A DNA stretch of 64,000 bases from Chrysemys picta bellii. Its lineage: Eukaryota; Chordata; Testudines; Emydidae. The DNA is taken from NCBI RefSeq assembly GCF_011386835.1, contig NC_088800.1:81470981-81534980 (forward strand), written 5' to 3'. The notes under the pieces were generated by a model. That model did no database searches and was not told where the DNA came from. It saw only the letters and a program-made list of their open reading frames with translations. Each line of letters starts with the position of its first letter. The stretch's first letter is position 1. Positions 24,422-34,157 of this stretch are shown here, piece after piece. The translations under genes were made by a program, and so were the position numbers.

Positions 24422-24700
24422 GGCCTGCTCTACACTGCAAATGTATATTGACATAGCTATGAAAAATTCACACCCCTGAGTGCCGTAGTTAAGCTAACCT
24501 AAGACTGGGTGTAACCGTGGCTAGGTCGATGGAGGGAATGCTCCTGTTGACCCAGCTTAGCTATCGTGGCTTGGGGAGGTGGCATTCCTACAGTGATGGG
24601 AAAACCCCTTCTGTTGCTGTAGGAGGCGTCTACACTGTGGGGTTACCGTGGCAGATCTCCAGCTATGCCGTTGTAGACCCCGTAGGGCAGACAAGCCCTT
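24422..24700. mobile_element. Miniature TIR element (hAT-like)
   Basis: Begins GGCCTGCTCTACACTGC and ends GCAGACAAGCCCTTA. The ends are imperfect inverted repeats of the CTACACT…AGTGTAGAC kind common in turtles. The interior has CTACACTGTGGGG and AGCTATGCCG blocks. Old and diverged. Confidence 0.5.
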
Positions 24701-25239
24701 AGGACACGCTCCTGTCCCCGTTGAAGTCTTGGAGTCTGTTAGAGTCAAATGACAACTTTTGGTTGAATTAGTCTTAATATCAGCCCTACAGACATTGTAC
24801 TAATATCTAATTATCTGCACAGATGCCCTCCCAGGTTGTCTGTCCCCAGCTGCCATTTTATTCCCTGGTCCATGCGCTTGCTTTTCTGCAGCTGTGCTAA
24901 TCCTCTGCCTTTGATAAACCTTCTCCACCGATGCCTCCTTGCTGGAGCTTCCAAGCATGAAATTAAAGGGGTCTCCACAGGAGCCTCCTCTTCTAGCTGA
25001 GTCCAGATGACTTCTGTTTTCCTTCACTAAAAATATTCCCTAGGCTGCAGTCTTTGTGACCGAATTATATTGAAGAGTAACAGGCAGGAATCAGTTTAAT
25101 CTTGATTTCTCCGAGTTCTGCTGATCCTAAATACAGATCTTGCTTTAACCCACCACTCAGTCACAGAGAGAACATTGATCAAATAGCGCTGGGAGAATAA
25201 TGGATTTTTCAGTTGGCTGGCAACTCCGAAAAATGGGGA

Positions 25240-26165
25240 GGAGGGTGGTAATTGTTTCAGGTAGAACCAAAACCAACATTTTCAGCAAATCGAAAAGTCA
25301 AAAAATGTTTTGTTTCAGGTTAAAAAAAAAAAAGTTTAACTTGACTCGAAACAAAATGTTTTGGTTTGATTTTGAGCATGTAACAGGGGTCACGCACCAC
25401 TGCGGCGCCTCCTGCTGGCTGTCCTGGGAATTAGCTCTGCATGGTAGTGTGCCCCCTTCGAGTGGTGCCTTGCCGCCGTCACTCTTGCTCTAACCCATGT
25501 CTCTCCAAGGACTGCGGCATCCTCTTCAGCGACACAGCCCACTGGCTGTGTCACAGGATGTGCTCCCCCATTCTGGGGGACTTGCAGTCCACTGTTCAGC
25601 CATTTCCCTTAGTGGCTACTGCAACAAATTGTCTGGCCACTTCCTTGTGGCCCCCGGTATTCTCTTTTGCCCTTGCCTCAGGGCCTCAGCCTGCAAACCC
25701 CAGCAGCCAGCCAGGAGCTGTCTCTCACTCCCCCAGTCCCTGCTAGCAGCACTGCTTTGTCTAGGGTGCTGGCAGTTCTCTCAGCCCTCCAGAGACACAG
25801 TCCTTCCTCCCTGGGCTCCCAGCAGAGAACTGCCTTCCTCTGCCCTGCAGCTCCCTTTTTTAAATGGGTCTGCTTGGCCCTGATTGGCTGCTCCCTTCAG
25901 CCCTTCTCTGATCAGCTGCCTCTCTGCCACCCTAGGGCTCTATTAACCCCTTAGAGCCCAGTGTGGGGCAGGCACGCAGAGCATTTTTTAAAAAGAAATT
26001 TTGAAATTAAAAGTAATTTCAAAAAAAAAATTGAAACTGACTTTTTGGCCTTTTTTTAAAGCAAAAAAAATTTGCTGAAACTGGCACAAATTCACAATGT
26101 ATGTTGATGTCACCAACTCTATTTTTTGCCAAAAAAAGTTTCACATGAAAAATGTCTCCCAGCTC
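25240..26165. repeat. A/T-rich repeat interrupted by a solo LTR
   Basis: 25240-25378 and 25984-26165 are both rich in AAAATGTTTTG / AAATTTTGAAA / TTTCACATGAAAAATG blocks and look like two parts of one older low-complexity repeat, split by the LTR at 25379-25978. Confidence 0.5.
25379..25978 (+). mobile_element. Solo LTR with exact 5-bp target duplication
   Basis: A 600-bp element begins TGTAACAGGGGTCACG, ends GGCAGGCACGCA (TG…CA) and is flanked by GAGCA at 25374-25378 and 25979-25983. That pattern is a retroviral-type solo LTR. Its 5' part resembles 28836-29511 (CCTCCTGCTGG…GGGAATTAGCTCT). No internal viral genes. Orientation is assigned by the TG start only. Confidence 0.8.
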
Positions 26166-26166
26166 T

Positions 26167-26620
26167 GTGCGCAAACTAACAATGGAAGGGAGGCTAGCTG
26201 GGTCCGGGCATTAATACGGGGATTTGTAGTTCACCCAATCAAACCCAGTGTGGGGCTGTAGAGACCCATCTGACGGCTGTTTGTTGGCCTATGTGAAATG
26301 AGACCATGAGTTTAAATGTGTAAGGAAGCCACGTGGTCCATTCAGTTGACAAACGTGCAGCATTGGAAACAAAATTTAGGACCTTTGCTCCAAAAAACAC
26401 AGGTTAAAGCCATTTGGGCCAAATCAAATCACTCTTAGCTGCGTAGGATTTGTAGCCTCAGCAGGCTGCGGCCTCTAGCTGGCGACACAATCTATTGACC
26501 AGGTCAGATATTCTGTCCTGCAAAGGGCCACACTGACATCTACAATTGGCCAACACTTAAGGCTAGCATGGCTGCCCATGGTACCATACTAGATCTGTGG
26601 GTAAATGTTAAATTTCGGTA
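26167..26620. other. Intergenic, nothing recognised
   Basis: No gene or repeat family recognised between the A/T-rich repeat and the Penelope-like element. Confidence 0.4.
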
Positions 26621-26621
26621 A

Positions 26622-27240
26622 GCAAAAACAACGAGGAGTCCTTGTGACACCTTAGAGACTAACAAATGTATTTGGGCATAAGCTTTCGTGGGCTAAAACC
26701 CACTTCATCAGATGCATGGAGTGGAACATACAGAAGGGAGGTATACATACACAGCATATGAAAAGATGGGAGTTGCCTTACCAAGTGGGGTGTCTGTGCT
26801 AACGAGCCAATTCAATTAAGGTGGATGTGGGCTATTCTCAACAGTTGACAAGAAGGGGTGGAAATCACTTTTGTAGTGCTAATGAGGCCAATGTAATCAA
26901 GGCGGCCCATTTCAAACAGTTGACAAGAAGGTGTGAGTATCAGCAGGGGGACATTAGTTTTTGTAGTGACCCATCCACTCCCAGTCTTTATTCAGGCCTA
27001 ATTTGATGGTGTCCAGTTTGCAAATTAATTCCAGTTCTGCAGTTTGTCGTTGGAGTCTGTTTTTGAATTTTTTTGTTGAAGAATTGCCACTTTTAAGTCT
27101 GTTATGGAGTGTCCAGAGAGATTGAAGTGTTTTCCTACTGGTTTTTGAATGTTATAATTCCTGATGTCAGATTTGCAGGTAAGCAAAGTGTTTCTGCAGG
27201 TGGGTAAGGAACTCAACTCCCTGCATGGTGGTAGCTGCTA
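26622..27240 (-). mobile_element. Penelope-like element 3' end with GIY-YIG remnant
   Basis: On the minus strand, 27216-27025 translates to a fragment with SDIRNYNIQKPVGKHFNLSG and HSITDLKVAIL, the C-terminal part of a GIY-YIG endonuclease domain typical of Penelope-like retroelements. The frame then stops early, so it is a dead fragment. The 3' terminus (26622-26712) carries the conserved block also found at 3092-3225 and 47840-48081, with a hammerhead-like core (see separate entry). Confidence 0.8.
26675..26715 (-). ncRNA. Hammerhead-ribozyme-like motif in Penelope terminus
   Basis: Read on the minus strand: CTGATGA (26711-26705), then stem II GTGGG (26703-26699) pairing with CCCAC (26692-26688), then GAAA (26687-26684), then GCTTATGC able to form a short stem III. 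These are the conserved hammerhead blocks CUGANGA / stem II / GAAA in order. The base expected to be U before the cleavage site is C here, so this copy may be inactive. Stem I is not clear. Confidence 0.5.
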
Positions 27241-27497
27241 AGAGAGATTATCATTGTTACAGGAGACACGAGGAGCCCTGCCCTCGGTACTCCCCAGTGC
27301 GGCGCTCAGGTCTAGTGGGTTGGCACTTATTGGATCCGCTGCCCATGCCCTGCCACTCCTCCAACCCACCAGCAGCCTTCTTTGTACACATGGCCATACA
27401 GACACATACCATGGATCAATGCTCCACAGAGCAGGGGAGTACAGAGTCCCGGCGTGAGCTCTCTGCCATGCAGACCCCGTGCACTGGGGAAAGGTGG

Positions 27498-28054
27498 CAT
27501 TTCCATTGCATTCAGAACTCTTACCCAGAGCTTCCTCGGGTCCGTCAGCATTTGGCATAGGGGCCTGCTCCTGTTCCGGCTGACCTCAGTGGTAAAAAGC
27601 TCCCACTGACTTAAGGGTTCAGGATCAGGGCCTGTGTGAACAAAGAGATTCTTGACTATTTGAGCAGGAGTCACAAACCGGCCAGCTCCTCGGTGTGTGT
27701 ACATGGCAGAGCTCAATAATGGAGCTACGCCAATCTAGGATCGGTGCAAAATTTCACCTCTGTCTAAAGCTCCAGGGGAAAAATTCATGAAGAAAATGAA
27801 AAATGACCTTTTTTGGAGAGATCCGAAGGTGAGCGCTGCGGAGCTGGAAAGCTTGTCTCTTTCACCAACAGAAGTCGGTCCAATAAAAGATATTACCTCG
27901 CCCACCTTGTCTTCTAGGGAGAGAGAGAGAGAGAGAGAGAGAGTGTAGAGCAGTGTTACCAACTCTCACAATTTTAACATGAGTCTCGCAATCATTGCTG
28001 CTTTTTCTTAAAGCACCAGCTCCTGGAGTCATGGGAATATGTGAGAATCTTGGC
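27498..28054. repeat. Long inverted repeat, left arm
   Basis: About 557 bp matching the reverse complement of 29596-30126 over its whole length. Shared blocks include CAGCTCCTCGGTGTGTGTACA, AATAATGGAGCTACGCCAAT, CACCAACAGAAGT and GTGTAGAGCAGTGTTACCA. Part of it (GTCCAATAAAAGATATTACC) is a dispersed turtle repeat. A (GA)n tract at about 27917-27943 is special to this arm. Confidence 0.8.
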
Positions 28055-28110
28055 TTTTTTTAAAGTAAGTGTCAGCCCTCATGGGTGCTGTATAGTTTTT
28101 CTCTTGCTTG

Positions 28111-28290
28111 GGTGGGAGGGATAGCTCAGTGGTTTAAGCATTGAGTACTAAACCCAGGGTTGTGAGTTCAATCCTTGAGGGGGCCACTTAGGGATCTAGG
28201 GCAAAATCAGTACTTGGTCCTGCTAGTGAAGGCAGGGGGCTGGACTCGATGACCTTTCAAGGTCCCTTCCAGTTCTAGGAGATAGGATAT
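28111..28290 (+). mobile_element. Turtle tRNA-derived SINE (Cry I type), copy 2
   Basis: Has GGGATAGCTCAGTGGTTTAA, GGGTTGTGAGTTCAATCC and a CR1-like tail GGACTCGATGACC…TTCCAGTTCTA. More diverged than the other two copies, with small deletions. It lies between the inverted-repeat arms. Confidence 0.8.
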
Positions 28291-28835
28291 TTTATGAAAT
28301 TTAATTAATGGAGATAGGCTGTTTGCATGTAAATCACCAGCATGCCTGGAGATAATGTCCTTGGCACTTAGCATTCAGCAGTTGTATGTGTAAAATACTG
28401 GCTGGCTGACGAGCTCTCTGACCCCCGAGAGATGCAGCATCTCAGGGGCAGGAGAGCTGGCCAACATTGAAATCTAGTGTAAAGGCGACTGACTGTGGCT
28501 CTGAGTGTCTTTTCCGTGGGAAGGTGATCCAGGTGGGTGAAACAAATGACAAGTTTAGAACATCTCTGCTTAAATTTTCATGAATTTGCAGCCACTCAAA
28601 TCCAGGTCTGTCATTAATAGTTGATGCTGGCAGCAAGCTGCAGGATTGGTGGGGGAGTCATGAATAGAAGAAGGTGGAAAAGGGAAGTGCAACCACCAGT
28701 GTGAACATATGCACCTCTGCCCCCATACACACTATACATTCATTCACACACACCACACTCCCCCCTGTATCACCCTCCCGCACACTATGCATTCACACAC
28801 CACACACACACACACCCTCCTTGTGTATAACCCAC

Positions 28836-29511
28836 TGTAAAGGGGCAGACTCACCCCTCCGGCACCTCCTGCTGGTCTCTTCTGGGAATTAGCTCTTCCA
28901 GCATCCTGGAGCACCCCCTGCAGGCCAGTAATCCACCTGTCCTCTGGCCCCCCGTGTCCCTCCCAGACCCCGCTGCCCTTGTATCTGGGGTGCTGCCCTC
29001 TGGCCATACAGCCCTCAGTACTAGGGTCTCCCCTCCCCAGGGAACCCCCACCCACTATCCCTACCTCACCTCAGAATAAGGCCACTGCCAGTCACCAACT
29101 AGCCCCCGCTCCCTGAGGCAGACTGCAGTATCAGCCACTCATCACACGCAAGGTTGGGTTTGGACCTGCTGCCTTGGCCTACCCATGGGCTGCCCTCTGC
29201 AACCCCCAGTACCCCTTGGCCTCCTACTAGGCTGCAGGCTGGGGCTATCCAGGCTGGAGCTCCCCAGTCCTGCTCCAGACAGCTACCCTATGTCTCGCTC
29301 TCTGCAACCAGGCCATTCTCTCTCTCTAAGTACAGAGAGAGACTGTTTGGCATCTGGCTCCCAGCCTTTTTATCCAGGCCAGCTGTGGCCTGATTGGGGC
29401 GTGGCCCAGCTGTGGCTACTTCCCCAATCAGCCCAGCTTTTAGAGCTGCAGCCCTCTGCCAGGGCTGTTTTAAGCCCTTCCAGGCAGGAGCGGGGTAACC
29501 ACTCCGCTACA
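28836..29511 (+). mobile_element. Solo LTR with exact 5-bp target duplication, copy 2
   Basis: A 676-bp element begins TGTAAAGGGGCAGACTC and ends CACTCCGCTACA, flanked by CCCAC at 28831-28835 and 29512-29516. Its first part resembles 25379-25978. It lies in the spacer of the long inverted repeat. No internal genes. Confidence 0.8.
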
Positions 29512-29580
29512 CCCACACCCATACACACCCCTACACCCTGTCTCTCCCTCTCCCTCTCCCTCTCCCTACAAGACAAGATA
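29512..29580. repeat. CTCCCT-type simple repeat
   Basis: Low-complexity run with four CTCCCT units after a CACACCC-rich stretch. Confidence 0.8.
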
Positions 29581-29595
29581 GGTGAGGTAATATCA

Positions 29596-30126
29596 CAAGC
29601 CAAGATTCTCCCACATTCCCATGACTCCAGGAGCTGGAGCTTTAAGAAAAAGCAGCAATGATTGTGAGACTTGTTAAAATTGTGAGAGCTGGTAACACTG
29701 CTCTACACTCTGTCTCTTTCTCCCTAGAAGACAAGGTGGGCGAGGTAATACATTTTATTGGACCAACTTCTGTTGGTGAAAGAGACCAGCTTTCCAGCTC
29801 CACAGCGCTCACCTTCAGATCTCTCCCGAAAAGGTCATTTTTCATTCTCTTCGTGAATTTTTCCCCGGGGCTTTAGGCAGGGGTGAGATTCTGCACCGAT
29901 CCTAGATTGGCGTAGCTCCATTATTGAGCTCTGCCATGTACACACACCGAGGAGCTGGCCTGTTTGTGACTCCTGCTCAAATAGTCGAGAATCCATTTGT
30001 TCAACAGGCCCTGATCCTGAACCCTTACGCCAATGGGAGCTTTTTACCACTGAGGTCAGCCGGAGCAGGAGCAGCTGTCGGACCCTAGGAAGCTTGGGTA
30101 AGAGAGGCCTGAATGCAACGAAATGC
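29596..30126. repeat. Long inverted repeat, right arm
   Basis: Reverse-complement partner of 27498-28054, ~1.5 kb away. From its inner edge it reads CAAGCCAAGATTCTC, then AAGCAGCAATGATTG, and ends near GAATGCAACGAAATG at the outer edge. The arms differ by many substitutions and small indels, so the duplication is not recent. Confidence 0.8.
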
Positions 30127-33100
30127 TCATTTGCTTTTAATCCGTCTCCTTCCCCCTGAGATGCTGTCAGCTGATGCTCGCTGGCTGGGTGGCTTTCGGC
30201 GCGCCGGCAAGCAGCACAGCCTGGCTGGGTTTGGGTCTGGAGATCAGCGATGGACATAGAGAGGCACAAAAATGTCCTTCAGAATCCTGAGTGAAGGCCA
30301 AACCTTAACGAGCCCGCTCCTCAACTGGGGTAAAGTGATGGAGCTCTGACCTCAGTGGAGCTACGTGGATTTACACCAGCTGAGGATTTGGCCCTTTAGG
30401 TTGTGGCCTTTACTCAGGTGAAACACCCAAGGCCACACTTCAGTGAAGGCTAGGAGAGAGTAACGCCTGCAACCCCGATCCACCAAGGGATTTAGGCTCC
30501 TGATGCCCATTGATTTCAGTGGCAGTTAGGAGCCTAAATACCTTGATGGCTCTGGGCCTAAGAGCCTCAGGAGGGGTCACTCAGGAAGGGCTGCCGGTGA
30601 AAACAGGGCTCCCTGCTGTCTCCGTGGGGATCAATTCTCCTCATTGCAAAGGGGAAATAAGCCTAAGACTGGTGTCCTCCCAGCAGAGGGCGCCACATAC
30701 ATGGCCCTGAGCGCTCCGGCGCACCCACCTATTAATGCGTCTCCCACAGCGCTGCCCATTGCCCTGTAGGAACAGTCACTGGGGGAGCGGAGTTGACGAC
30801 AAGGGGATCTGGGAGTGGAGGCAGCATGCTGCAAAGCAAACAAGTATCCTCAGCACGATTTTGCCTGGCTGAAAAGCAAGCCCCGGTCGCTGCTCGTCGG
30901 CCCAAGGAGGCATGGCTGGGTCTCCCCCGCCACTGAATTCACAGGAGAGCAGCCCTCCTGATTTGCAATACGAGCGGCGCAGCGCACACGAAGGCTGGGG
31001 AAGATTTGAGTGTCTGATTTCAAGTTAGTCGTGCTCCGATATGAAATGTGCTCCTTTGCTTTCCTTATGAAACCTGAGCCAGGAGCACAGACGTCTGGGT
31101 CTTAGAAAGGGCCTCGGGGCCTGAACTTCCTGGGGAAGGGCTAGAAAAACCACAGCAGTGCCCGGTGCTATTAAGCCATTTGCTACTGGCCACAGAAAAC
31201 ATGCTGCAGGGCTTGCCGTGGAGTGATATTAATGTCACAGGGAGCTGGCAGCGACTGAGGGTTCAGAAATCATCCGCAGCATTATACCATCCAGCAGAAA
31301 GCTGGCCAGGCTGCCTGGCTGCCCTTAGGGCCTGCCTTATGCTAGAGGAGATACCAGCATCCTCCAGAACAGTGCATGGTGGCAGGATCGCCGTATTCTT
31401 CCCACCCTGCTTGGGAAGTAAATTTAAAACACATGGAGATTATCCCCATTGTCCTGCAGGGGGCGATGGGGAAACTGTGGGGTGGAAAACAGGGCTCGGC
31501 GGCAAATGCTTTGCAGGGCTCTGATTTCCCATTCCACAGTTGCTGTCCCTGTGCACGCCCCAGCCATGCAAACACACTAGTCACATGCGGGCACGCCACA
31601 CATACCCCTGCCCTTTCACAGACAATCTTGTGCACACAACAAGCAAACATGCATGAACACATTCCTGCATCCCCCTGCTAACTGCACGCGTAACCCACTG
31701 GCGAGTGTATGTTATGGGGCCCCCTTCGTGCCTGATCCACACAGGCTATGAGCTATCACAGTCCCCCTCCCCCACCAGGCAGGTTTAGTGCACGCACAGC
31801 TGTAGCAGCTCATGCGTTTAGCAGGTGTGTAGGCTGCGGACAGGTGTCTCGTCAGTGCAGGCTGCCTGGGATGTGAACTGCTGAAGGGCTCAGGCTGTCA
31901 GCGGAAAGCTGCGTGGATGTGCCTAGCGGCTTATGATCATTCCAATCCTCCCGTCCTTTTCTCTGTGGTTTATTGACTTTGGAGCTCACCTGAATCCCCC
32001 TGAGTGGTATTGCCTTTGGCCTGCTTGCGCCAATGTCCCCTTAGGCAGTTTGAGAAGGTTGGAGATCCAGTGTCACTAACGCGGTGGAATTCAGGCTCCC
32101 GGATGGAAGGTCCTGCCCTCTATAAACCAGGATGTCCCATCCTGCTCTTTTCATTGGATCCCTTGAAAACCCACATGCTTATCAGTTATTCTTGGGGGTT
32201 AATTTCACCACAGTTGTCAGATTTGCAAGATTAAAAAGAAATCGCAGGGTGGAGGTCTCTCGCCCAGGCAGTCCTACTGGAGTCAGCAGGTGCGTGGCCG
32301 TGAGAGCAGAATTTGGCTCTGAAGGGCTTGAGCTTTCTTAACATGAGTGTGTCACTGACATCTCATGGGAAAGGTCCTATTTGAAGACTGTGCCTTTGTG
32401 TTCTCCCCTTGTCAATGGCTAAGATGATGGATGAGAACAGGGTCTTCAGGCTAGATTTCACCCATCCCTGCGGCTTATTCCTGAACCGAGGTTGTGCTCT
32501 CAGCTACGTTACAGCAACCCCAGCAACCGTCCCCAGTGTAGATGAAAGTTGAATCTGGCCCACCCTCTGTAACAGGATCATTGTCTCCTAATTTTGACAC
32601 GTAAATGTAGCCTCCTGGCCTGGTGGAGAAAGAGGCAGACAAGCTCCTGACACTGTTCCCATTAGGAACACTGGTGTGTCTCCCAGTGACTCCTGATTTA
32701 CTCCTGATTTATGGCACTGTGAGCAAGAGGAGAATCAGAGCCCCTGGTTTAATGCGGATATCCCTGGTGGGGATCAATACTGTGGGGAGAAAACCAACAG
32801 AAGACCTATGCTGTCTGGGAGAAAATTCACCCCCTAGGCAGAGAGACTACACACCGCTTTATCCGATTGAAGCCTTTTGGGTGATGTAAGGCATAGATTG
32901 CTAGCGGTGAATGTGAATTTCACCCTCTAAGAAGAATGGTTTCCACTCTTTGCCTTCATCCAGATTTATCTTCCAATTGCTGTGGCCAGTGCATTTGGAG
33001 CACTGGCCAGAGGCCATTTCTGAGTTCTCTTCCTTCGCTTCTTCTGTCTCCTTTGGAAGAGTCTCTGAGTGGAAGCAGGGCAGCCCACTTGCATTATTCA

Positions 33101-33673
33101 TACGGCCAGGAGCCAAGGAGATACAGTTACAGTCTAGCAGAACAGTCGCAATAACTTGAGTTCTTAACTCCCCGTGCCTGGCAGAAAGGTGCATCGCAGG
33201 ATGGGATGAGACATTTTGACCGAGGAGTCGTTATGGAATGTTAAGAGCCAGGACCGGGGACTTCCCAGTGGAAGGATGAAGCAGGGTCTCCCAGAGGATG
33301 CAGCTGCAAGTATCAGGGGATGTTCTCATCACCGGTGGGACACTGCATTCCCATTCTAAAGTGCAGTAGGGGGGACTAAGAAGGAACGAGTAAGCCGAGG
33401 GGGGGAAGGATGGAGAACTGCTCTGTCTCCACTGAAACCCTGCAAAGGTAAATAAAACCAAGACCTGTATACGAGCACTAGCTCCTGGCACTGCATGCCC
33501 CTGTTTCGGAGCAATGCAGAAAAGCTTTCCTTCTGCTGCTGGGAAGACGTTACAATTGGCTCACGAATGTGCATGGGCAGCATGAAGGTTTGGCTTTGAA
33601 GGCTTGCTGCTGCCTGGTTTTGGGGGATTGACCACCCAGGGGGACACTGTTATAACCCACACCTATACCCAGG
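30127..33673. other. Upstream region of MYO15A, nothing recognised
   Basis: About 3.5 kb without a supported gene or clear repeat. It may hold MYO15A control elements, but no specific site can be named from sequence alone. Confidence 0.35.
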
Positions 33674-33738
33674 ATCGTGGGTGACGTATGGCACTGCCGC
33701 ACCTGGAGGCTAGAGTATGAGCCTGAAACACCAGGAGC
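33674..33738 (+). other. MYO15A: MYO15A 5' UTR part of the giant exon (tentative start)
   Basis: A likely acceptor is CCTATACCCAG at 33663-33673; a second AG lies at 33733-33734. An in-frame TGA at 33724-33726 lies just before the ATG and blocks any longer reading frame. The exon start is inferred only. Confidence 0.4.
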
Positions 33739-34124
33739 ATGGGTGGCAAAAAAGGTGAGACCAAAAAGACCGCTGAGAAGGGTGGCAATGCCAAGAAGGG
33801 CAAGGACGAGGTCAAGGGGGGAAAGAGCAATGCCAAAGGGGGGAAGGAAGTGGCAAAGGGGAAAGGGAAGGATGAGAAGAAGGGGAAGGATGCCAAGAAG
33901 GGGAAGAAGGAGGTTCTCAGTGAGTCGGAGGAGGCCTCGGACTCTGAACTAACGAAGAGCAATGCCGAGGAAGACAGTGATGAGGAGAGTGAGATGGTGG
34001 AGGAGGAGGATGACGAAGATGAGGACAGTGAGGAAGACCCTAAGAAAAAGAAAGGGAAGGATAAAAAGGAGGCCTCCAAAGCCATGGCTGGTAAGAAGCA
34101 GGGGAAAGGGAAAAAGGTGCTGTC

Positions 34125-34157
<33 letters not shown>

